Assembly: GCA_003242645.1 (NCBI GenBank)
Contig: QGVC01000030.1
Span: forward strand, 1 to 17,875
DNA: 17,875 nucleotides
Source of the DNA: Pseudomonadota bacterium
GTDB taxonomy: Bacteria; Pseudomonadota; Alphaproteobacteria; Rhizobiales; Hyphomicrobiaceae
Reading direction: 5' to 3'
The notes under the pieces are model-generated. The model saw only the letters and a list, made by a program, of their open reading frames with translations. It did no database searches and had not been told where the DNA came from. Of the stretch, positions 1-6,379 are shown one piece after another; the first letter of the stretch is position 1; every line of letters begins with the position of its first letter. A program made the translations under genes and the position numbers.

Positions 1-121
1 CCCTTCAACTCAATCGATCAGCAGCTTGGGAGAAGAGGCCGCTTTCCGTACAGCCCCTTGCTCCGCCCCCGATGTCGAGTCCAATGGACACGGATCGGTT
101 GGCGGCGTATGCACGGCGGTC

Positions 122-703
122 ATGCTACGACGACTGTACGACTGGACGATGGACTTGGCGGGCCATAAACGGGCTCCGCAGGCGTTATTCTGGGTCGCGT
201 TCATCGAAAGCTCATTCTTTCCGATCCCACCCGACGTGATGCTGATGCCGATGGTGCTGGCCCGCCGGCTCAAGGCATGGGTTTACGCCAGCATCGCGAC
301 GGTCGGTTCGGTTTTGGGTGGCGTTGCCGGTTATCTGATCGGCCTTCTCTTGTTCGATGTCCTCGGAAGGCCACTTGTCGAGCTTTACGGTTATGGCGAG
401 AAATTCGCGGAGTTTGCGAGCTCCTACAATGAATACGGTGCCTTGATCGTGTTCTTTTTCGGGGTGACGCCGTTTCCGTACAAGGTCATTACGATCGCCA
501 GTGGCGTGACCCAGCTCAATATCGTCGTTTTCGTTCTCGCCAGCATCGCAGCCCGCGGACTGAGGTTTTTTCTCGTTAGTGGTTTGCTCTATTGGTTTGG
601 GCCGCCGATCCGCGACTTTATCGAGCAGCGGCTGGGGCTAGTGACGACGGTATTTTTGGTATTGCTTATCGGGGGTTTTGTCGGCCTCCGCTATCTCATG
701 TGA
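122..703 (+). CDS. YqaA/DedA-like inner-membrane protein
   Basis: This is a polytopic membrane protein of about 193 residues in the YqaA branch of the DedA/SNARE-associated superfamily. The family mark is the N-terminal F-I-E-S-S-F-F-P-I-P-P-D segment (about residues 28-39), followed by hydrophobic segments at about 55-80, 107-125, 131-150 and 170-191. A second family-like patch, T-P-F-P-Y-K-V-I-T-I-A-S-G, precedes the third segment. DedA relatives act in lipid or undecaprenyl-phosphate flipping and membrane homeostasis; the substrate of this branch is unknown. I chose the ATG at 122 because family similarity begins there. The frame is open upstream to 26, but that stretch is rich in Ser and Gly and looks unrelated. 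The stop is followed at once by dsbB, and the pair is probably cotranscribed. The family call is firm; the function is not. Confidence 0.85.
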   Translation: MLRRLYDWTMDLAGHKRAPQALFWVAFIESSFFPIPPDVMLMPMVLARRLKAWVYASIATVGSVLGGVAGYLIGLLLFDVLGRPLVELYGYGEKFAEFASSYNEYGALIVFFFGVTPFPYKVITIASGVTQLNIVVFVLASIAARGLRFFLVSGLLYWFGPPIRDFIEQRLGLVTTVFLVLLIGGFVGLRYLM

Positions 704-704
704 G

Positions 705-1235
705 ATGATGCCCGCGACGCTGCCCACACCTGAGCGAGATTCAGCCTATCGATGGGGGGCCTCGGTCCTCGTCGCGGCTATCGCCATCATTCTGACTGCG
801 CTGGGGTTTGAGTATATCGGTGGCTACCGGCCCTGCCCGCTCTGCCTTCAGCAGCGTTATGCTTACTACGCAGGCATTCCTGTGCTGTTCGGTGCCCTGG
901 TGTTGGTGACTGCCGGGCATCGGCGATGGGCTGGGCTTCTGTTTGCGATTGTCGCCGCCGGCTTCCTCGTCAATGCCGGGCTCGGCGTCTATCACGCCGG
1001 CGTCGAATGGAAGTTTTGGGCCGGCCCCGACACCTGCCAGCTTTATCTCGATTCCGCGCCGGCAGGCTCTGGCGGCGTCCTGGAGCAACTCAAGACTGTC
1101 CGCGTCATTCGCTGCGATGAGGCGCCTTGGCGCTTCCTAGGGCTGTCCTTCGCGGGATGGAATGCCCTGCTATCTATTTTCCTCGCGCTCGGCGCATTCA
1201 TGGCGGCTCGCCTCAGCTGGCACCGGGGCATTTGA
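705..1235 (+). CDS. dsbB: DsbB-type disulfide bond formation protein
   Basis: This inner-membrane quinone reductase reoxidises DsbA and so keeps periplasmic disulfide formation running. From the ATG at 705 it has 176 residues, usual for the family. There are four hydrophobic segments. The first periplasmic loop carries the redox pair C44-P-L-C47, followed by L-Q-Q-R-Y, a quinone-proximal region in this family. The second periplasmic loop carries C111 (in D-T-C-Q-L) and C137 (in I-R-C-D-E), the pair that exchanges with DsbA. The conserved W-R-F-L-G-L-S-F-A-G-W-N stretch follows C137. The start lies one base past the stop of the upstream membrane protein (701-703). ATG codons at 705 and 708 are adjacent, so either could be used. 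Translational coupling with the upstream gene is likely. Confidence 0.93.
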   Translation: MMPATLPTPERDSAYRWGASVLVAAIAIILTALGFEYIGGYRPCPLCLQQRYAYYAGIPVLFGALVLVTAGHRRWAGLLFAIVAAGFLVNAGLGVYHAGVEWKFWAGPDTCQLYLDSAPAGSGGVLEQLKTVRVIRCDEAPWRFLGLSFAGWNALLSIFLALGAFMAARLSWHRGI

Positions 1236-1369
1236 CGGCGACCTTGGCCGCTCCCGCTGCTCCTCACGCGCCCATCAAAGCTGAACAAATAATCAGTGAA
1301 AAACCTTGTGTTGGCCCAAAACGTGTCACCGTCCGGCCACATGACAACGCTTAATTTCAGATCGTTCGC

Positions 1370-1394
1370 GGAACACAGTAGGAACTAAGGTGTT
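1370..1394 (+). promoter_or_regulatory. Possible EcfG-type promoter (weak)
   Basis: GGAAC at 1370-1374 is followed by 16 bases and TGTT at 1391-1394, close to the alphaproteobacterial general-stress consensus GGAAC-N16/17-CGTT. A second GGAAC lies at 1381. If active, it would transcribe rightward through the GCGTA-rich spacer toward the small ORF at 2150 and the terminator at 2403-2430. One base of the -10 element departs from consensus, so this is only a candidate. Confidence 0.3.
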
Positions 1395-1397
1395 TTG

Positions 1398-1419
1398 GTG
1401 AGGAGCGTAACCCAAGTGC
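1398..1419 (+). repeat. 22-bp imperfect direct repeat, left copy
   Basis: This copy matches 1897-1918 at 19 of 22 positions, with an identical 12-base core GCGTAACCCAAG (1405-1416 here). Both copies open with GTGAG. The two copies sit 499 bp apart in the same orientation and frame most of the GCGTA-rich region. Confidence 0.7.
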
Positions 1420-1476
1420 ACACCGTATCGCGTCCCGCTTCCTCCCGCGTACCCTTACCGCGAGCCATGTTCCGGC

Positions 1477-1522
1477 GTATCGGGAGTAATGCCAGCGTAT
1501 CGGCATCTGGAGTAACGGCAGC
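1477..1522 (+). repeat. Imperfect tandem duplication
   Basis: Unit one (1477-1496) reads GTATCG-GGAGTAA-TGCCAGC. Unit two (1497-1522) reads GTATCG-GCATCT-GGAGTAA-CGGCAGC. They match apart from a 6-base insertion and two or three substitutions. Each unit is preceded by GC, which creates the GCGTATCG copies at 1475 and 1495. The length difference and the change of reading frame argue against a coding repeat. Confidence 0.6.
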
Positions 1523-1604
1523 CGAATTCATCGGGCTAAAGCCGTGTTTGAGTTCCAGTAGCGTATCGTTGCGTTCTGTTGCGTCAGTGTACGGCACTCT
1601 TCCA

Positions 1605-1630
1605 AGAAATGCGCTTCGAAACGCATTTCT
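1605..1630. repeat. Perfect 9-bp inverted repeat
   Basis: AGAAATGCG (1605-1613) pairs exactly with CGCATTTCT (1622-1630) across an 8-base spacer that itself contains the palindrome TTCGAA. It could be an RNA hairpin or a protein-binding palindrome. No T-run follows on either strand, so it is not a typical terminator. Confidence 0.6.
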
Positions 1631-1896
1631 CGCACTGAGGCGAGCTGCTGCGGCGAAGAAACGTAAGCGTATCGCTGAGCGGCTCGCCAGAGTGGCGGGG
1701 CAGCGTACGTCCGGCACGGGGATGCCCCGAGCGGAGAAGATGCCGTGGGTAACAGTCAGTCAGCGTCTGCAGTAGTGGTTCGGTGTCTGCAGCAGTTGCG
1801 TCAGTCTTTGCAGTACAGCGTAGGTGAGCATGCAACTATGTGGTGAAGCCGCAGGCCCGTGGCTCCCACTGCACCAAGTGGTCAAGACGGTGCTGA

Positions 1897-1918
1897 GTGA
1901 GCTGCGTAACCCAAGAGC
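1897..1918 (+). repeat. 22-bp imperfect direct repeat, right copy
   Basis: This is the second copy of the repeat at 1398-1419. Its identical core GCGTAACCCAAG lies at 1904-1915. The three differing positions lie outside the core, two just before it and one just after. Confidence 0.7.
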
Positions 1919-2139
1919 CGCCGAGAGCCCCGATCCGGCAAAGCCGGGCTCGGGTCCGGCAGCGAAGAGCTGAAACAGAATTGGAGGCATTAACCTCCCG
2001 CGAGTTGGCAAGCACGCAAAGCGTACGACTGCAGTCTCCTCCAAGGCCTCACATTGCACGGTCCCGCGTAGTGACGCCAGAGCGCTGGGCGTGTTTGCCA
2101 TCACTTTTCCAAGGTCTGGCGAAAGCCGCGTCGAGATGT

Positions 2140-2143
2140 GAGG
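2140..2143 (+). promoter_or_regulatory. Ribosome binding site of the 72-residue ORF
   Basis: GAGG lies 6 bases before the ATG at 2150. It favours that start over the in-frame upstream codon at 2138, and it is the main sign that this small ORF is translated. Confidence 0.55.
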
Positions 2144-2149
2144 CAAGTC

Positions 2150-2368
2150 ATGAAATGTGATCGCTTTAACCCGCTACAGTGGCATTCGGCCGTTGGGCTC
2201 GCCCGTCAAATCTGCGCGCGTGTGTTTCGTGATGGCGGAAGCCCGGCGGATGCCGTCGCCGCGTTCGGCCTGACGAACACTCACGTGGCAAGCTGGAACA
2301 AGGCCGTCGATTTGATCGCAGAACACCTGTGCCTTCGTGACTTCCGAAGCTTCCGAAGCGCGGCCTAG
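2150..2368 (+). CDS. Small protein of unknown function (72 aa)
   Basis: I do not recognise a named family. The ORF encodes 72 residues from the ATG at 2150, chosen for its GAGG ribosome-binding site. The sequence is soluble-looking: an N-terminal stretch with W-H-S-A-V-G and A-R-Q-I-C-A-R-V-F-R-D-G-G, then S-P-A-D-A-V-A-A-F-G-L, then a helix around W-N-K-A-V-D-L-I-A-E-H-L. The S-P-A-D-A-(V/x)-A-A-F-G segment resembles the core of small helical, possibly helix-turn-helix, proteins, but that is a guess. Third codon positions are GC-rich, unlike the spacer before it. A strong terminator lies 34 bases after the stop, which supports a real transcription unit. It could be expressed with the upstream spacer as one RNA. 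Confidence 0.6.
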   Translation: MKCDRFNPLQWHSAVGLARQICARVFRDGGSPADAVAAFGLTNTHVASWNKAVDLIAEHLCLRDFRSFRSAA

Positions 2369-2402
2369 GGCCCAATTAAACGAAGTGTGATGAGTAATTG
2401 CC

Positions 2403-2430
2403 TGCCTCGGCGTGTGAGCCGGGGCATTTT
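2403..2430 (+). terminator. Rho-independent terminator
   Basis: TGCCTCGGC (2403-2411) pairs with GCCGGGGCA (2418-2426) over 9 bp with one G-T wobble and a 6-base loop, followed by TTTT. It closes the rightward transcript of the 72-residue ORF. It faces the end of the leftward HNH gene and may partly serve both. Confidence 0.75.
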
Positions 2431-2451
2431 CGTTCGGGATCAGCAATTCGG

Positions 2452-3063
2452 TTACGGCTCGAGCTCGGTATCCCAGTAGAGGTAGTCGAGCCAGCTTTCA
2501 TGCAGATAGTTGGGCGGGAACAGGCGTCCGTTGCGGTGAAGCTCGAAGACGGTGGGGCGGTATGGCCGCTGCTTTGGCCACATGCCCACCTCCTCCGGCA
2601 GCGCTCCGCCTTTCGCAAGATTGCAAGGCGAGCACGCCGTCGTGACATTGTCCCATCGGGTCTGACCGCCCCGCGAGCGCGGAATGACGTGATCGAAGGT
2701 CAGATCTTCCTTGGAGCCGCAGTATTGGCAGGTGAAGCGATCGCGGAGGAAGACGTTGAATCGGGTAAAGGCAGGATATAGAGCTGGCTTTACGTAAGTC
2801 TTGAGCGCAACGACGCTCGGGATACGCATCTCGAACGAGGGACTTCGGACCGTACGCTCATATTCAGAGATGATATTGACCCGGTCCAGAAAAACCGCCT
2901 TGATCGTATCCTGCCAATGCCAGAGCGACAGCGGATAATAACTGAGTGGCCGGAAATCGGCGTTCAGGACCAGGGCCGGCATGGAATCCGGCGGTGTCGC
3001 TGAGACATTCACGTCTGTGCTTCCCGCACTCTGCCCTTTCCACTTGAGCAACGCACGTCGCAC
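2452..3063 (-). CDS. HNH endonuclease family protein
   Basis: The protein has 203 residues from the GTG at 3063; an in-frame ATG at 2982 (M-P-A-L-V-L) gives 176. The HNH fold is visible at about 112-150. C112-x-x-C115 and C144-x-x-C147 should bind a structural zinc. D124-H125 holds the catalytic His, followed by N139 and N148 in C-S-P-C-N. Around it lie segments I recognise from a stand-alone HNH protein found throughout the Hyphomicrobiales: N-A-D-F-R-P-L-S-Y-Y-P-L-S-L-W before the nuclease core and F-P-P-N-Y-L-H-E-S-W after it. No methyltransferase or restriction partner is nearby, so it is not part of an evident defence locus. It ends a leftward run with the esterase and glycosylase genes. 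The biological substrate is unknown. Confidence 0.85.
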   Translation of the reverse strand: MRRALLKWKGQSAGSTDVNVSATPPDSMPALVLNADFRPLSYYPLSLWHWQDTIKAVFLDRVNIISEYERTVRSPSFEMRIPSVVALKTYVKPALYPAFTRFNVFLRDRFTCQYCGSKEDLTFDHVIPRSRGGQTRWDNVTTACSPCNLAKGGALPEEVGMWPKQRPYRPTVFELHRNGRLFPPNYLHESWLDYLYWDTELEP

Positions 3064-3181
3064 TCGCGCTCGCGGAATACTATAACCGCATGTCTGGTCT
3101 GTGAAGCGGGCGGGATTAACTCAGGATTTACCGAATTGTCACACCGGGCAACGGGAAAGGCGCTTGCTTAGCCTCCGGGGA

Positions 3182-3835
3182 CTACACGGGACCGAGCATC
3201 TGGGCCAGGAAGTGCGCAGCCATCCTCAGCCCTCCGGGGTCGATCTGATGCCCGATGCCGGGCCGGATGTGCCATTCGACCGGAACGTGAGCCGCAGCTA
3301 GAGCTTCTCGGGTCAAGTGGATCGCCTCCACGGGGATGACGTCGTCCAGCTCGCCGTGAATGAGCTGAACGGGCGGACGGGCCTTGATCGTGCTCACCAG
3401 ATGCTCGGGCCCTGCGAGGACGCCGGAGAAGCCGACGATGGCCGCGGGTCCCGAGGATCGCCTTAGCCCGACATGCAACGCCATCATGGTGCCCTGGCTG
3501 AAGCCGACCAAGGCCAGACGGTTTGGAGGGAGGCGGTAGCGCTCGAGCTCGGAATCCAGAAAACGGTCGAGCACCGGGCCCGCCAGGCTGACACCGCGCC
3601 ACAGCTCTCCGGGGTCGCGGAACGTGAGCGGGAACCATTGGCGGCCACCGAAACCGAAATCGGGAAGCGGCTCAGGCGCATCGGGGGCTACAAACGCTGC
3701 ACCTGGAAGCCACGGAGCCAAGGCGTCGGCGAGGCCGATCAGGTCGGCTCCGTTGGCGCCGTAGCCGTGAATGAGAACGACGAGACTCGTGACAGCCTTG
3801 CTCGGCTCTTTCCGGGGACCGTCAAGCAGCTTCAT
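3182..3835 (-). CDS. Carboxylesterase/phospholipase-type alpha/beta hydrolase
   Basis: This is a cytoplasmic alpha/beta hydrolase of 217 residues, usual for the phospholipase/carboxylesterase (YpfH/EstB-like) family, which cleaves short carboxylic or acyl esters. The oxyanion-hole strand L-I-H-G-Y-G-A-N lies at 21-28. The nucleophile elbow is G-F-S113-Q-G, the acid is D164 in G-E-L-D-D-V-I-P, and the base is H196 in G-I-G-H. There is no signal peptide. The gene starts 15 bases after the glycosylase stop on the same strand, which suggests an operon. The HNH gene follows after about 118 bases. The natural substrate cannot be told from sequence. Confidence 0.88.
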   Translation of the reverse strand: MKLLDGPRKEPSKAVTSLVVLIHGYGANGADLIGLADALAPWLPGAAFVAPDAPEPLPDFGFGGRQWFPLTFRDPGELWRGVSLAGPVLDRFLDSELERYRLPPNRLALVGFSQGTMMALHVGLRRSSGPAAIVGFSGVLAGPEHLVSTIKARPPVQLIHGELDDVIPVEAIHLTREALAAAHVPVEWHIRPGIGHQIDPGGLRMAAHFLAQMLGPV

Positions 3836-3850
3836 GTCCTTGCGCGGGTT

Positions 3851-4564
3851 CTAGAGAGGCGCTCCGGAGCGTTTCTTTAGTACCGGGTAATAGGCCCAAA
3901 GCAGCCGCGCAGCCACCCCCCGCCACGGACGCCAGCGCTCTGCCAGCTCAAGAAGCTCGGCCGAGTTCGGGCGGCGTTCGAGGCCGAACGCACCCTGTGT
4001 GGCGACTTGGAGGGCAAGATCGCCGGCTGCAAACGCGTCACGCCGGCCAAGGCAGAACATGATGAAGATGTCTGCCGTCCAAGGCCCAATGCCAGGCACG
4101 CGAGTCAGCTGCTCGTGTATCGCCTCGTCTGAATAGCCGGTCAGAGACTCGATCTCCAGCTCGCCCTCAGCGACAGCCCGGGCAACGTTTCGCAAGGTGC
4201 GCGTCTTCGGCGCCGAGAGCCCGGCTCGACGAAGCGTTTTATCGCTGGCCGCCAGGAACGCTTCGGCACTGAACGGATGGACAGTGGACGTCAATCGAGA
4301 CCAGATGGCATTTGCGCTCGCGGTAGAGAGCTGCTGGCCGACGATGATCCGGGCCAGTCCCTCGAAGCCAGCAGGCCGGCGCCGAAGGGGTGGGTCCCCC
4401 GTGATGTCGTGGACTTTGCGCAGGTATGGACACTTCCGGCGCAGTGCCCGCATCCCAGCCCGGATATCCTCGGGCGTCTCGATGATGCCGGACCCGACGT
4501 AAACCCTTCCGTTGGCTTTCTGGAGCTTGGGCATACTGCTCGTCGTATGTTCTCGCTTCGACAT
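3851..4564 (-). CDS. DNA-3-methyladenine glycosylase II family protein (AlkA-like)
   Basis: This is a base-excision repair glycosylase that removes alkylated bases, from the helix-hairpin-helix superfamily. From the ATG at 4564 it has 237 residues. The family core begins near G-F-E-G-L-A-R-I-I-V-G-Q-Q-L-S-T-A-S-A. The hairpin is V-P-G-I-G-P-W-T-A-D at about 156-165, and the catalytic Asp is D182 in A-A-G-D-L-A-L. It lacks the N-terminal beta domain of E. coli AlkA, as the shorter members do. The start is uncertain. Codons at 4534, 4564, 4603 and 4708 are all in frame. The longest overlaps the divergent gluQRS start, and neither 4564 nor 4534 has a strong ribosome-binding site. It leads a leftward unit with the esterase and probably the HNH gene. 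Confidence 0.85.
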   Translation of the reverse strand: MSKREHTTSSMPKLQKANGRVYVGSGIIETPEDIRAGMRALRRKCPYLRKVHDITGDPPLRRRPAGFEGLARIIVGQQLSTASANAIWSRLTSTVHPFSAEAFLAASDKTLRRAGLSAPKTRTLRNVARAVAEGELEIESLTGYSDEAIHEQLTRVPGIGPWTADIFIMFCLGRRDAFAAGDLALQVATQGAFGLERRPNSAELLELAERWRPWRGVAARLLWAYYPVLKKRSGAPL

Positions 4565-4677
4565 CTCTTTAGTCGAGCACGCCCGTTCGATCACGCCTGA
4601 CATGCGCTCGCGCGGCCGCCATAGTATGACGCGGCTCGTCCGGTCACTCCACGATTCCGCGCTCGAGTCACCCAAAG

Positions 4678-5553
4678 ATGGGCAGACCAGTCTTCCGGTT
4701 CGCGCCAAGCCCCAACGGCGAGCTTCACCTCGGCCACGCCCTTTCCGCGCTGATTGGCTTCGAAATGGCGCGCCGGCTCAACGGGCGCTTTCTGCTGCGG
4801 ATCGAGGACATCGATCTCGCGCGAACGCGACCGGAATACATCGATGCCATATTCGAGGACCTGGCGTGGCTCGGGTTGGAGTGGGAGGAGCCGGTGCTCC
4901 GCCAGTCGCAGCACTTTGCAAACTATCAGGCGGCGGCTGATCGGCTCCAACGCCTTGGCCTCCTTTATCCCTGCCCGATGACCCGCGCTGACCTGGCGGC
5001 GCTCGCAGCGAGTCAGCCTGGCGATGTCGATCCCGATGGGGCTCCCCGCGTTCTACGCCGTAACTGCACCCACCTTCAGGAGGAGTGGGCCATGCGCCTC
5101 GAGCGCGGCGAGCCTTACGCATTACGCCTAGATATGGAACGGGCAGTCGCTTTGGCGCGGGAAATGGCTGGCGATGCTGCTTTCACCTTCACCGAGTTCG
5201 GGACGGATGGCCGCCCTCTCCGCCAGGTCCGCACCCAGCCGGAACGCTGGGGCGACGTCGTTATCGTGCGAAAGGATGTACCAGCCAGCTACCACCTCGC
5301 AGTCGTCATTGACGACGCGCGCCAAGGCGTCAGCCATGTCACGCGCGGACTCGATCTCCTTGCGGCGACGGATGTGCATCGCCTTCTGCAGGTGCTGCTT
5401 GGGCTTCCGGAGCCGCTCTATCACCATCACCGGCTCATCACGGACGCGAATGGCCGCAAGCTCAGCAAGAGCGCCCGGGACACTTCCCTCCGGGCCCTCA
5501 GGGCCGCAGGCGTGACACCGCAAGAAGTCCGTAGGCTGATCGGGTTAAGTTAA
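4678..5553 (+). CDS. gluQRS: Glutamyl-queuosine tRNA(Asp) synthetase
   Basis: GluQRS activates glutamate and attaches it to queuosine at position 34 of tRNA(Asp). It is a truncated glutamyl-tRNA synthetase paralogue without the anticodon domain, and its 291 residues fit. The class I signatures are present: R-F-A-P-S-P-N-G-x-L-H-L-G-H at 7-20 and K-L-S-K-S at 261-265. The zinc region is altered. E. coli uses a C-x-C pair plus Tyr and Cys (as I recall, C101, C103, Y115, C119). Here the pair reads C99-P-M101, with a lone C130 downstream and no obvious Tyr. The D-P-D-G-A-P segment is typical of rhizobial members. The gene is divergent from the glycosylase and stands alone, followed by a 207-base spacer. 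Confidence 0.93.
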   Translation: MGRPVFRFAPSPNGELHLGHALSALIGFEMARRLNGRFLLRIEDIDLARTRPEYIDAIFEDLAWLGLEWEEPVLRQSQHFANYQAAADRLQRLGLLYPCPMTRADLAALAASQPGDVDPDGAPRVLRRNCTHLQEEWAMRLERGEPYALRLDMERAVALAREMAGDAAFTFTEFGTDGRPLRQVRTQPERWGDVVIVRKDVPASYHLAVVIDDARQGVSHVTRGLDLLAATDVHRLLQVLLGLPEPLYHHHRLITDANGRKLSKSARDTSLRALRAAGVTPQEVRRLIGLS

Positions 5554-5597
5554 CCGTTCTAGAGAAACGAGTGACAACTTTTTCGTGTTTTTCTTGT

Positions 5598-5621
5598 TAT
5601 AATTCAACTCCGGGTTGAATT
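5598..5621 (+). promoter_or_regulatory. TATAAT-like box overlapping a palindrome
   Basis: A TATAAT hexamer at 5598-5603 overlaps a perfect inverted repeat, AATTCAAC (5601-5608), five bases, then GTTGAATT (5614-5621). It lies in an AT-rich island rare in this GC-rich window, between gluQRS and the gene at 5761. No good -35 box is seen at 17 bases. It may be a repressor-controlled promoter for the 5761-trmD unit, or a weak terminator hairpin for gluQRS. No T-run follows, which favours the operator reading. Confidence 0.4.
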
Positions 5622-5760
5622 GTTTCAAGTTAAGTCACAGGTTTACTCTTGGTTAAGACTTAGCCGAGTGTATTCGGCCGACTGGAACTAATCGATTCTA
5701 GAAAGCATTTCCAATCGTGTATTCTTTGAGGCCGCTAACCTTCCGCCTGCTTTTGCTTCG

Positions 5761-6291
5761 ATGAGCTCCTTCCTGTACGACTTGGCACGCGCCCACCAGA
5801 CCGAGCTGATCGGGTTTGGGCAGGCATTTTTGGTATCCGCGCTGATCGTCGGCCTCGGATATTGGCTAAAGGCTCGACTGCTTCGCGGGTGGGGAGCACC
5901 GGCTGCCAAGCGCCTCCGATCTTCGAAACCGGCGACCCGGAAGCAAAGGAGCTCTGCCAATCGACGACCGATCCCTGTGGAGGCGACGCCCGTGGTAGAA
6001 GCGCCGACGGCCGCGGAGCCAGTCGAGGCGACGCCGATTCCGCCGGCGCAACCGCTGTCCCTCGAAGCCCATTCCCAGCGCGTGGCAGAGCATATGCGCA
6101 GGACCATCGCGCGCGGGGAGCGCATTGTTGCGCTACACAACCGCGCACGGATCAGGCTGGAGTCGGCGGACTACGCTTTTCAACGTCTGGTCATGGACCT
6201 CGCGCACCTGGTCTCCGTACCCAAGAAGCCGGAGCCCGTTTTCTCGGTCATTGGCATCGATCTGAAGCACCCGACCAAGCTCGCAGCGTAA
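5761..6291 (+). CDS. Small membrane-anchored protein of unknown function (176 aa)
   Basis: I do not recognise a family. The N-terminal 18 residues are polar, then a single hydrophobic segment at about 18-37 (F-G-Q-A-F-L-V-S-A-L-I-V-G-L-G-Y-W-L) is followed by basic residues K-A-R-L-L-R, which suggests an anchor with the C-terminal part in the cytoplasm. A Pro/Ala/Glu/Thr-rich linker at about 65-102 holds loose repeats of the type (V/P)-E-A-T-P. The last 75 residues are predicted helical and basic, with R-R-T-I-A-R-G-E-R-I-V-A-L-H-N-R-A-R-I-R-L. No clear ribosome-binding site precedes the ATG, so the start is provisional. It lies 88 bases before trmD, where many bacteria have rimM; it shows no likeness to RimM. 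GC-rich third positions support coding. Confidence 0.65.
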   Translation: MSSFLYDLARAHQTELIGFGQAFLVSALIVGLGYWLKARLLRGWGAPAAKRLRSSKPATRKQRSSANRRPIPVEATPVVEAPTAAEPVEATPIPPAQPLSLEAHSQRVAEHMRRTIARGERIVALHNRARIRLESADYAFQRLVMDLAHLVSVPKKPEPVFSVIGIDLKHPTKLAA

Positions 6292-6379
6292 CGGCGCCTT
6301 GCCGCATGCGGCGTTGACTTGCCAGCACGGATCGGTGCAGTGCCAGAAGCTCCCCGCATCACCTTGAAGCGAGGCCGAC

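Larger units (their letters stand above)
1236..2149. other. Gene-poor spacer with strand-biased GCGTA motif cluster
   Basis: No convincing gene lies in these 914 bases. Open frames exist on both strands (for example 1395-1775 forward and 1385-1717 reverse), but their codon use lacks the GC-rich third positions of neighbouring genes and no domain is recognisable. GCGTA occurs on the + strand at 1405, 1447, 1475, 1495, 1561, 1667, 1703, 1818, 1904, 2021 and 2066. Its reverse complement does not occur between 1395 and 2137. Four copies are extended to GCGTATCG (1475, 1495, 1561, 1667), with a CGTATCG at 1424. Spacings are irregular and not multiples of three, so the pattern is not imposed by a protein repeat. 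Other structure includes a 22-bp direct repeat, an imperfect tandem duplication, a 9-bp hairpin and a short CCGGC-AAA-GCCGG hairpin at 1935-1947. Function unknown. Confidence 0.5.

Noticed and set aside
1385..1775. Overlapping open frames on both strands (126 and 110 codons) in the spacer
   Set aside because: Codon use lacks the GC-rich third positions of real genes here, no domain is visible, and the repeated motifs fall in all frames.
1760..2146. A 128-codon leftward frame
   Set aside because: Low-complexity translation without recognisable motifs and no ribosome-binding site; composition matches non-coding DNA.
2452..3063. HNH nuclease as part of a defence or homing system
   Set aside because: No restriction, methylase or intron partner; the flanking motifs match a stand-alone HNH protein common in Hyphomicrobiales.
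5684..5709. GGAAC-N17-CATT upstream of the 5761 gene as an EcfG-type promoter
   Set aside because: The core GTT of the -10 element is lost; too weak to call.
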